Shown here one piece after another: positions 24,134 through 31,056 of a stretch of DNA of 46,261 bases (position 1 is the stretch's first letter; the number at the start of each line of letters is the position of its first letter). The stretch is from Clostridia bacterium (GTDB lineage: Bacteria > Bacillota > Clostridia > Christensenellales > Aristaeellaceae), in assembly GCA_017459565.1 (NCBI GenBank), contig JAFUCP010000098.1, positions 1 to 46,261 on the forward strand. Direction: 5' to 3'. Under the pieces are notes generated by a model, which was not told the origin of the DNA, made no database searches, and saw only the letters and a list, made by a program, of their open reading frames with translations. The translations under genes and the position numbers were made by a program.

Positions 24134-25611
24134 TTTGGATACGCACCGACGAACCCCGCTTTTTTTCCGACCTGGGCGACGTGCTGCGCCTGTTTTACGG
24201 CGATGTGCAGATCAGCCTGGAGGCGGGTGAGACCGTCTTTGAACACCGCTTCACCGAATCGGACGGCCTCTGGACGGACTGCTGGGTATCCCAGGGGCAG
24301 CAGAGTTCACTCTCCCGGCCGGCGCGGGCCGGCTCTGAGGTGGAGGTCAAGCGCCTGCGCAAGCGGCAGATCAAGCAGGCGCTGTACAACCTGCTCCGGC
24401 AGCTCACGGGGATGCGCCCGCCCTGGGGCAGCCTGACCGGCATCCGCCCCACGCGGCTCCTGTACGAGGCCATGGAGGCAGGCATGACGCTGGACGAGGC
24501 CGTGGCTCACGTGACCGAGGTCTACGACGTGACCGAGGATCGGGCGGCGCTGCTGGGGGAAATCGCCCGTATGCAGCGCGGGCTGCGCGAGGCCGGGCCG
24601 GGCCGGTTCGACCTGTATATCGGCATCCCCTTCTGCCGCACCCGCTGCTCCTACTGCTCCTTTTCATCCGGGGAGATCGGGGACGGAAGTCTGGTGGGGC
24701 CCTATGTGGCGGCACTGCTGCGGGAGATCGACCTCTGCCGGGCATTGATGGACCGCGCCGACATGTCCCTGCGCGCGGGGTACATCGGCGGCGGCACGCC
24801 CACGGCCATCCCCTGCGGCGATCTGGAGCGCATCCTCACCGCGGCGCAGTCGGCGTTCCCCGGGGCCGTGGAGTGGACCGTGGAGGCGGGCAGGCCGGAC
24901 ACCATCGACCGGGAGAAGCTGGAGATGCTCAAGAGCAGGGGCGTGGGCCGCATATCCGTCAACCCTCAGACCTTCAGCGACGATACGCTGCGGCGCATCG
25001 GGCGGGCCCACACCGGCGCGGACACCGTGGCCGCCTATGAGCTTGCGCGCAAGCTGGGCTTTGAGGACATCAACATGGACATCATCGCCGCCCTGCCTGG
25101 AGAGGGCGTGGCAGAGTTTGCCCATACCCTGGACGTGGTGGAGGCCCTGTCCCCCGACAGCGTGACGGTCCATTCGCTGGCCATCAAGCGCTCCAGCCGC
25201 CTGCACGAGCAGCTGGCAGTGGCCGGGGACGGCTATGGCCAGGTGACCCGCGAGGGCGCGGCGGAGATGATCGCGATGGCCCGCGCGCGCCTGATGGACG
25301 GGGGCTGGCGGCCCTATTACCTCTACCGGCAAAAGTATATGGCGGGGAACCTGGAAAACGTGGGCTACGCGAAGCCAGGCAAGGCCTGCCTGTACAACAT
25401 CGGCAACATGGAGGAGACCGTCAGCGTGCTGGCGCTGGGCGCGGGAGCCATCACGAAGTGGCTGTTCGACCGGGCCCTGCGGATTGAGCGCGCGCCCAAC
25501 GTGCGCAACATCGGCGAATATATCGCCCGCGTGGATGAAATGGTTGAAAGAAAGCGCAGCATCATTTTTTCTGACAAATCGGAGGCGACCCGTTCATGCA
25601 ATCCCGAGTGA
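24130..25611 (+). CDS. hemZ: HemZ-type radical SAM protein (coproporphyrinogen dehydrogenase-like)
   Basis: The 493-residue protein has an N-terminal HemZ-specific region of about 160 residues (RLRKRQIKQALYNLLRQLTG, GSLTGIRPTRLLYEAME). A radical SAM core follows with the cluster-binding Cys169, Cys173 and Cys176 in IPFCRTRCSYCSF. Further HemN/HemZ segments are AGYIGGGTPTAI, RISVNPQTFSDDTLRRIGR and INMDIIAALPGE. HemZ is usually annotated as oxygen-independent coproporphyrinogen oxidase, but many clostridial members may have other roles. It overlaps the upstream hydrolase by four bases and the downstream cyclophilin by 16. Confidence 0.92.
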   Translation: MIWIRTDEPRFFSDLGDVLRLFYGDVQISLEAGETVFEHRFTESDGLWTDCWVSQGQQSSLSRPARAGSEVEVKRLRKRQIKQALYNLLRQLTGMRPPWGSLTGIRPTRLLYEAMEAGMTLDEAVAHVTEVYDVTEDRAALLGEIARMQRGLREAGPGRFDLYIGIPFCRTRCSYCSFSSGEIGDGSLVGPYVAALLREIDLCRALMDRADMSLRAGYIGGGTPTAIPCGDLERILTAAQSAFPGAVEWTVEAGRPDTIDREKLEMLKSRGVGRISVNPQTFSDDTLRRIGRAHTGADTVAAYELARKLGFEDINMDIIAALPGEGVAEFAHTLDVVEALSPDSVTVHSLAIKRSSRLHEQLAVAGDGYGQVTREGAAEMIAMARARLMDGGWRPYYLYRQKYMAGNLENVGYAKPGKACLYNIGNMEETVSVLALGAGAITKWLFDRALRIERAPNVRNIGEYIARVDEMVERKRSIIFSDKSEATRSCNPE

Positions 25612-26270
25612 GGCGCGGCGGCTTTTTCAGCGACTGGCGCAGGGTGGCGGCGCTGGCCGCGGTCGGCGGCGTGCTGCTGGCGGCGCTGCTGATCCTCCTG
25701 CTGCACCTTTCGCAGCCCAAGCAGACGGTGGAAGAAGCGCCGAACCCCGTCGCCACCATCACCATGCGCGATGGCAAGCGGATGCGCTTTGAGCTGTACC
25801 CGAAGCAGGCGCCCAACACGGTGGCGAACTTCATCTCTCTGGCCAACGGCGGCTTTTACGATGGCCAGCAGTTCTTCCGCGTGGTGGCGGGCGTGTTCAT
25901 ACAGGGCGGCGACCCCAACAACGACGGCACCGGCGATCCCGGTTATGCCATCTATGGCGAGTTTGAGGAGAACGGCTTTGAAAACCCCATCTCCCACATG
26001 CGCGGGGCCATTTCCATGTGCCGGCAGAGCGGCTACGACACGGCGGGCAGCCAGTTCTTCATCATGCAGGGCAGCTATCCCGAATACGACGGCAGCTATG
26101 CCGCCTTCGGCAGCGCGGCCGACGAGGCGAGCCTGGCGGCGCTGGACGCCATCGCCTCCGAGCCCACGGACAGCAGCTATCTGCCGCTGACCCGACAGGT
26201 GATTTCCACCATCCGCGTGAATACCTTCGAGGTGGATTATCCCGAACCTGAAAAGCTTGAACGAGAATGA
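25596..26270 (+). CDS. Membrane-anchored cyclophilin-type peptidyl-prolyl isomerase
   Basis: The 224-residue protein has an N-terminal membrane segment (about residues 17-38, VAALAAVGGVLLAALLILLL) and an outward-facing cyclophilin domain (APNTVANFISLANGGFYDGQ, FFRVVAGVFIQGGDP, AGSQFFIM). The catalytic Arg is kept in FFRVV, but the usual RVIPGFM reads RVVAGVF, which may lower activity or alter specificity. It overlaps the end of hemZ by 16 bases, with GGAGG inside hemZ. It likely folds exported proteins, and the adjacent gene is a soluble paralogue. Confidence 0.92.
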   Translation: MQSRVRRGGFFSDWRRVAALAAVGGVLLAALLILLLHLSQPKQTVEEAPNPVATITMRDGKRMRFELYPKQAPNTVANFISLANGGFYDGQQFFRVVAGVFIQGGDPNNDGTGDPGYAIYGEFEENGFENPISHMRGAISMCRQSGYDTAGSQFFIMQGSYPEYDGSYAAFGSAADEASLAALDAIASEPTDSSYLPLTRQVISTIRVNTFEVDYPEPEKLERE

Positions 26271-26292
26271 TCAATGCGAGGAGGAAAATTCC

Positions 26293-26817
26293 ATGAGCAA
26301 TCCCATTGTCACCATCGAAATGGAAAACGGCGGCGTCATCAAGGCCGAGCTGTATCCCGAAATCGCGCCCAATACCGTGGCCAACTTTGTCACCCTGGTG
26401 GCCTCCGGCTTCTATGACGGCCTGATCTTCCACCGCGTGATCCCCGGCTTCATGATCCAGGGCGGCGATCCCCAGGGCACAGGCATGGGCGGCCCCGGCT
26501 ATTCCATCAAGGGCGAGTTCGCCCGCAACGGCTTTAAGCAGAACAATCTGAAGCACAGCCGCGGCGTGCTGTCCATGGCCCGCAGCATGATGCCCAATTC
26601 CGCGGGCAGCCAGTTCTTCATCATGCACGCCGACGCGCCCCACCTGGACGGCGATTACGCCGCCTTTGGCAGGGTGACGGAGGGCATGGATGTGGTGGAC
26701 GCCATCGCCGCCACGCGCACCGGCTTCCAGGACCGCCCCGTGACCGAGCAGAAAATCAGGCGGGCCACCGTGGATACCTTCGGCGAGAAGTACACTGTGC
26801 AGAAGTACGGAAGATAA
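26293..26817 (+). CDS. Cyclophilin-type peptidyl-prolyl isomerase (cytoplasmic)
   Basis: The 174-residue canonical small bacterial cyclophilin shows FHRVIPGFMIQGGDPQG, NSAGSQFFIMHADAPHLDG and AFGRVTEGMDVVDAI. Start ATG 26293 (MSNPIVTIEMENGGV) follows AGGAGG at 26279-26284. The upstream in-frame start at 26257 lies in the previous gene and is rejected. It is 22 bases after the membrane-anchored paralogue and probably arose by duplication. Confidence 0.95.
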   Translation: MSNPIVTIEMENGGVIKAELYPEIAPNTVANFVTLVASGFYDGLIFHRVIPGFMIQGGDPQGTGMGGPGYSIKGEFARNGFKQNNLKHSRGVLSMARSMMPNSAGSQFFIMHADAPHLDGDYAAFGRVTEGMDVVDAIAATRTGFQDRPVTEQKIRRATVDTFGEKYTVQKYGR

Positions 26818-26837
26818 GCCCGTTTCAGCAAGCGGCA

Positions 26838-26860
26838 CCCGGCCTGTCGTCAGGCCGGGC
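26838..26860. repeat. Hairpin repeat, copy 1
   Basis: The 23-mer beginning CCCGGCCTGTCGTCAGGCCG forms a stem by itself and is present again, identically and in the same orientation, at 26973-26995. The two flank the terminator at 26891-26929. Confidence 0.7.
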
Positions 26861-26890
26861 GCTCAGAGCGCTGACAAGGCCCGCAAACAC

Positions 26891-26929
26891 AAAATCCCCG
26901 CCGATCAAGGAGCATCGGCGGGGATTTTT
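26891..26929. terminator. Bidirectional intrinsic terminator after the cyclophilin
   Basis: AAAATCCCCGCCGAT (26891-26905), an 8-base loop, and ATCGGCGGGGATTTTT (26914-26929) form a GC-rich stem with T-runs on both strands. It ends the plus-strand hemZ/cyclophilin run and the convergent minus-strand isomerase gene. Confidence 0.9.
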
Positions 26930-26972
26930 GCTTGCCGCGCTGGCATCGCCCGCAAAATGCGGTCATTTTCGG

Positions 26973-26995
26973 CCCGGCCTGTCGTCAGGCCGGGC
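26973..26995. repeat. Hairpin repeat, copy 2 (overlaps the 3' end of the isomerase-like gene)
   Basis: Identical to 26838-26860. Here it supplies the last codons and the TGA stop of the minus-strand TIM-barrel gene, so the repeat or its spread has shaped that gene's C-terminus. Confidence 0.7.
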
Positions 26996-27752
26996 ACTGC
27001 GTATGCCGCCGGAGCCCTTCGACCCACGCCGCCGCCCCGGCCGCGTCAGGGCACTCCAGCGTGACGCTGGCCTTGGGCGCGAGGCGGTCCAGCAGCGCAA
27101 GCAGCCCGGCTATGTCGATGGTCCCGCCGCCCGGCGGGTTGTGTTCGTCCCAACCGCCGTGGTTGTCGTGCAAATGGACGTGGGACAGGAAGGGCGCCAG
27201 CGCCTCCACCCAGGCGGACAGGGGCCGAGGGGAGGCGACGTTGGCGTGGCCCACGTCCAGACAGAAGCGGGCGCGGGGGTCGTTCACGGCCTCAAGCATC
27301 CGAGCCAGGGAGCGCGGGTCCTCGTCCAGCACGTTTTCCACCAGCAGCTCAAAGTCCGCGCCCTGCTTTTCAAGAAATTCCCGCCAGAATTCCGCGGAGC
27401 GCGCCTCGAACCACTCCGGGAAGTACACCCGGGGGATGAAGCCGGAGTGGGCCACCATGCGCCGGATGCCATAGCCCCGGGCGATATCCGCAGCGCGGCA
27501 CAGCCTTTGCATGGCCAGCGCCCGGGCCGCGGGGTCGATGGCACAGGGGAACAGCTCTGCGAAGGGGGCGTGCAGCACCCGCCCCGGGGCCACGGCCAGC
27601 TGCCCGCGAACCGCCGCGTCCCATTGGGGAAAGCCCTCGTCCATATTCGCCGCCGTGCAAAACGCGTCGATTTCAAGACCCAATCCATGCTCCGCCGCCA
27701 GGCGCGGCGCGTCCTCCGACAGCGTCGCCAGCAGCCATTGCCGCCCCGCCAT
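26985..27752 (-). CDS. Sugar phosphate isomerase/epimerase-like TIM-barrel protein
   Basis: The 255-residue protein belongs to the xylose isomerase-like/AP endonuclease 2 fold. It shows EIDAFC near the start, HAPFAELFP, MVAHSGFIP, LLVENVLDEDPRSLARMLEA, FCLDVGHAN, HVHLHDNHGGWDEHNPPG and a late VTLECPD. These supply the His, Glu and Asp residues that normally bind a divalent metal. The reaction cannot be assigned. Start ATG 27752 (MAGRQWLLATLSED) has AGGAGGG upstream. A longer frame from 27866 runs through the promoter and is rejected. The stop lies inside hairpin repeat copy 2. It is a single-gene unit. Confidence 0.85.
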   Translation of the reverse strand: MAGRQWLLATLSEDAPRLAAEHGLGLEIDAFCTAANMDEGFPQWDAAVRGQLAVAPGRVLHAPFAELFPCAIDPAARALAMQRLCRAADIARGYGIRRMVAHSGFIPRVYFPEWFEARSAEFWREFLEKQGADFELLVENVLDEDPRSLARMLEAVNDPRARFCLDVGHANVASPRPLSAWVEALAPFLSHVHLHDNHGGWDEHNPPGGGTIDIAGLLALLDRLAPKASVTLECPDAAGAAAWVEGLRRHTQCPA

Positions 27753-27783
27753 GCCCAAAGCCCTCCTGTATGGTGTCCCATAC

Positions 27784-27813
27784 ATTATACTACAGCCGCG
27801 CCGCCGGGGACAA
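27784..27813 (-). promoter_or_regulatory. Promoter of the TIM-barrel gene
   Basis: The minus strand reads TTGTCC (27813-27808), 18 bases, then a perfect TATAAT (27789-27784), about 32 bases before the start codon. Confidence 0.7.
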
Positions 27814-27824
27814 GGGCCGACGGG

Positions 27825-27853
27825 TTGCAAACTTAAAGCGCGGCTGATACAAT
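27825..27853 (+). promoter_or_regulatory. Promoter of topB
   Basis: TTGCAA (27825-27830), 17 bases and TACAAT (27848-27853) lie 40 bases before the topB ATG. It is divergent from the TIM-barrel promoter. Confidence 0.75.
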
Positions 27854-27892
27854 AAAGCAGTCGCAAAGCCTCGACAAGGATGGGAGAGACAT

Positions 27893-29788
27893 ATGACCAA
27901 GAAGCTGATCGTGGCCGAGAAGCCCTCCGTGGGCCGGGATATCGCCCGGGTGCTGGGCGTGAAGGGCCGGGGAGAGGGCTGCCTGTTGGGCGAGGAATAT
28001 GTGGTGACGTGGGCCATCGGCCACCTGGTTTCGCTGTGCGAGCCGGGGGAGACGGACGCGCGCTGGGTGAAGTGGAGCATGGACGATCTGCCCATGCTGC
28101 CCGAGCGCATCCCCCTGAAGGTGCTGCCGGGCACCAAGAGCCAGTTTGCCGTGGTGAAGAAGCTGATGCTGGACAAGCAGTTCGACAGCCTGATCTGCGC
28201 CACGGACTCCGCCAGGGAGGGCGAGCTGATCTTTCGGTACATCTATCAGATGGCGGGCTGCAAGAAGCCGGTGGAGCGGCTGTGGATATCCTCCATGACG
28301 GACGCGGCCATCAAGCAGGGCTTTGCCCAGCTGAAGCCCGCCGCCTTCTATGATTCGCTGTATGAGAGCGCGCGCTGCCGCAGCGAGGCGGACTGGCTGG
28401 TGGGCATGAACGCCTCCCGGGCCTTTTCGCTGGCCTACGACGCCCACCTGTCCGTGGGAAGGGTGCAGACGCCCACGCTGAATCTGATCGTAAAGAGAGA
28501 CATGGAGATCGAGCGCTTCGTACCCACGGACTACTGGGAGATTCGAGCCGATTTTGGCGATTACGAGGGCCTTTGGCAGAACCCCGAGACCCGGGACACC
28601 CGCTGCATGGACGAGGCGCAGGCCAGGGCTGTCTGCCAGGCGGTGACGGGCGGGGAGGGGACCGTGCGGGAGAGCCGGCGGGATCGCAAACAGGTGCCGC
28701 CGCCCCAGCTGTACGATTTGACCAGCCTGCAACAGGAGGCCAATCGGAAGCTGGGCTTTTCCGCGGACAAGACGCTCAAGACGGCCCAGGCGCTGTATGA
28801 GACCCACAAGCTGATCACCTATCCCCGCACGGACAGCCGGTACCTGCCGGACGACATGAAGCCCAGGATCGCCGCGACGCTCAAGCGGCTGCCCGCGGCC
28901 TATCAGGATTTCGTGAACGCGCCGGAGCTGAACTGGGGCCTGAAGTCCAAGCGCTTTTACGACAATGCCAAGATCAGCGACCACCACGCCATCGTGCCCA
29001 CGGAAAAGACGGCGAACTCCGCGTCGCTGACGCGGGACGAGGCGATGCTGTTCGACATGATCGCCCGGCGGCTGATCGCGGCCCACTATCCCAATTACGA
29101 GTATGAGGCGGCGAAGGTGATCACCCAGGTGGGACAGCACAGCTTCAAATCCACCGGAGCTATGCCGCTGGCGGAGGGCTGGCGGGCGCTGTACCGCGGC
29201 GACAAGGCCGAGGACGACAGGGAGCCGCCGCTGCCCAGGCTGGCCGTGGGGGACGCGCGCCGGGTGGAGAAGGCGACGGTGAAGGCATTAAAGACCAAGC
29301 CCCCCGCGCCCCACACGGACGCCTCGCTGCTGAAGCTGATGGAGAACGCGGGCCGGGATATCGAGGACGAGGCGCTGCGGGAGCAGATGAAGTCCTCCGG
29401 CCTGGGCACCCCGGCCACCCGCGCCGCCACCATCGAGCGGCTCATCGACGTGGGCTATGCCCGGCGGCAGGGCAAGACCATTCTGTCCACCGAAAAGGGA
29501 CGGCAGCTGATCGCCGTGGTGCCGGAGCAGATCGCCTCCGCCGTCACAACGGGCAAGTGGGAAAAGTTTTTGAGCGACATGGCCGGCCAGCGGGACGAGG
29601 CGCAGCGCAGCGCGAAGTCCGACCGCTTCATGGACGGCATACGCCGGTTCTCCGTGTTTCTGGTGGAGGCGGCGAAGAACGGCCCGGCGGTGAAGTTTGA
29701 AAGGGAAGCGCCCGCAAAGAAAAAGACCGCCCGGCGCACGGGCGGCGCGCGCAAGAAGCGCACGGGCGGCAAAAAGGCGGAAAAGTAA
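27893..29788 (+). CDS. topB: DNA topoisomerase III (type IA)
   Basis: The 631-residue enzyme has the TOPRIM domain (MTKKLIVAEKPSVGRDIARV, ATDSAREGELIFR) and the type IA core with nucleophile Tyr310 in LITYPRTDSRYLPDDM. Other family motifs are SVGRVQTPTL and GLGTPATRAATIERLI. No C-terminal zinc-finger domains are present. Instead there is a basic tail (APAKKKTARRTGGARKKRTG) likely to bind DNA. Length and tail match chromosomal clostridial TopB rather than large conjugative-element versions. GGGAGA precedes the ATG. It is followed convergently by the methyltransferase, and no clear terminator is seen in the 72-base gap. Confidence 0.95.
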   Translation: MTKKLIVAEKPSVGRDIARVLGVKGRGEGCLLGEEYVVTWAIGHLVSLCEPGETDARWVKWSMDDLPMLPERIPLKVLPGTKSQFAVVKKLMLDKQFDSLICATDSAREGELIFRYIYQMAGCKKPVERLWISSMTDAAIKQGFAQLKPAAFYDSLYESARCRSEADWLVGMNASRAFSLAYDAHLSVGRVQTPTLNLIVKRDMEIERFVPTDYWEIRADFGDYEGLWQNPETRDTRCMDEAQARAVCQAVTGGEGTVRESRRDRKQVPPPQLYDLTSLQQEANRKLGFSADKTLKTAQALYETHKLITYPRTDSRYLPDDMKPRIAATLKRLPAAYQDFVNAPELNWGLKSKRFYDNAKISDHHAIVPTEKTANSASLTRDEAMLFDMIARRLIAAHYPNYEYEAAKVITQVGQHSFKSTGAMPLAEGWRALYRGDKAEDDREPPLPRLAVGDARRVEKATVKALKTKPPAPHTDASLLKLMENAGRDIEDEALREQMKSSGLGTPATRAATIERLIDVGYARRQGKTILSTEKGRQLIAVVPEQIASAVTTGKWEKFLSDMAGQRDEAQRSAKSDRFMDGIRRFSVFLVEAAKNGPAVKFEREAPAKKKTARRTGGARKKRTGGKKAEK

Positions 29789-29860
29789 GCGGCATATGCG
29801 GAAAGCGGCCCCATCGCGCCCCGTAAGCGCCGTTTGAGGCCGCGCAGGCGGCAAGGCCCG

Positions 29861-30868
29861 CTACCGGCCCTTGCCGGAGGAGGCTTCGTCCCTGGCCTCC
29901 GCGACATGGGCGCGGCCCTTTTGGGGAGCGCGGCCCTGCCGGGAAAGCGCGTTCCGCTCCCAGAAAACGCCGTCCTCATAGCCCTGTATCCGCGCGTCTG
30001 AGGCCGCGGCCTCCAGGCGCTGCTCCGCCCACAGGCAGTACTGCGCCTCGATTTCGATGCCCAGATAATGGCGGTTCAGCTTCCGGGCCACCACGCTGGT
30101 GGTGCCCGAGCCGAGGAAGGGGTCAAGCACGGTATCGCCGGGATTGGAGCTGGCCAGCATCAGCCTGGCCACCAGCTTTTCGCTCTTCTGGGTGGGATGC
30201 GCCGTGTTTTCCGGCATCGACCAGAAGGGAATGGTGATGTCGTCCCAGAAATTGGAGGGACAGGTATCCCGGAAATTCCCGTCTTCCGTCTCCGCCCAGC
30301 CCTTGGGCTGTCCGTTTTCGCGGTAGGGGGCGAGGACACGCCGCCGGGTCTTTACGGCGTCGAGGTTGAAGGTGTAGCCGTCGCCCCTGGTGGCGAACCA
30401 TATGTCCTCAAGAGCGTTTTTCCAGTTGGACCCGGCCCCGCGGCCCTTTTCCCGCTGCCAGGTGATGCGGTTCCTGACGTTGAAATAATCGCCCAGCACC
30501 CGCCCGATGATCAGGCTCGACTGCCAATCGCAGCACACATAGATGGAGCCACCGGGCCGGAGCAGGGGATGGAGCAGCGACAGCCAGCTTCGGGTGTACG
30601 CCTCGTAGTCCCCGGGCTTTTTTCTGGCAAACGTGCCTTCGCCGAAGGTCTTTGTCAGGTTGTAGGGCGGATCGGCGATGATCAGATCCACGCTCTGCTC
30701 CGGCAGCAGCGGGCACACGGCAAAGCTGTCGCCCAGGACCGTGCGGTCCAGTACGGCGCGAAGGTCGCTCACGGGGGCGTCGATTGAGATGCACCGCGCG
30801 AGGTATTCGGCTCCCTGGGAGACGGGGGTATCCATCGTCCTGTTCCGGGGCGCTTTTTGCTTTGGCAT
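29861..30868 (-). CDS. Site-specific DNA methyltransferase (amino-methyltransferase, beta class), apparently solitary
   Basis: The 335-residue enzyme transfers a methyl group from S-adenosylmethionine to adenine N6 or cytosine N4. The catalytic motif IV DPPY (residues 66-69, LIIADPPYN) precedes the cofactor motif I FLGSGT (251-256, VLDPFLGSGTTSVVARKLNR). This order with the target-recognition region between them defines the beta class. HPTQKSEKLVARLM is also typical. The C-terminus is basic and probably disordered. No restriction endonuclease gene lies next to it, so it is either an orphan regulator/protector or a partner of a distant enzyme. AGAGGGA precedes the ATG. Recognition sequence cannot be inferred. 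Confidence 0.93.
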   Translation of the reverse strand: MPKQKAPRNRTMDTPVSQGAEYLARCISIDAPVSDLRAVLDRTVLGDSFAVCPLLPEQSVDLIIADPPYNLTKTFGEGTFARKKPGDYEAYTRSWLSLLHPLLRPGGSIYVCCDWQSSLIIGRVLGDYFNVRNRITWQREKGRGAGSNWKNALEDIWFATRGDGYTFNLDAVKTRRRVLAPYRENGQPKGWAETEDGNFRDTCPSNFWDDITIPFWSMPENTAHPTQKSEKLVARLMLASSNPGDTVLDPFLGSGTTSVVARKLNRHYLGIEIEAQYCLWAEQRLEAAASDARIQGYEDGVFWERNALSRQGRAPQKGRAHVAEARDEASSGKGR

Positions 30869-30910
30869 GTTTTTCCCTCTTTTGCTGACATATGCATGGG
30901 CCCACGCAGC

Positions 30911-30939
30911 ATTTTATCACATCCGCGCCCGGCGCACAA
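30911..30939 (-). promoter_or_regulatory. Promoter of the DNA methyltransferase gene
   Basis: The minus strand reads TTGTGC (30939-30934), 17 bases, then TAAAAT (30916-30911), about 45 bases before the start codon. Confidence 0.6.
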
Positions 30940-30977
30940 CCGACAATTCCGCCTCGCGAAAAAAAGAGCGCCGCCAC

Positions 30978-31006
30978 TTGCGTTTTGGATAAATATGCGC
31001 TATATT
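30978..31006 (+). promoter_or_regulatory. Promoter of the clostripain-family protease gene
   Basis: TTGCGT (30978-30983), 17 bases and TATATT (31001-31006) lie 50 bases before ATG 31057. It is divergent from the methyltransferase promoter. Confidence 0.65.
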
Positions 31007-31056
31007 GTTTTCAGTTCACAAGCGACGGGCATCCGGCCCGGAAAGGATATCTGCCT

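Noticed and set aside
29789-29877. Terminator between convergent topB and the methyltransferase
   Set aside because: A GGCAAGG/CCTTGCC stem exists but overlaps the methyltransferase coding end and lacks a T-run on either strand.
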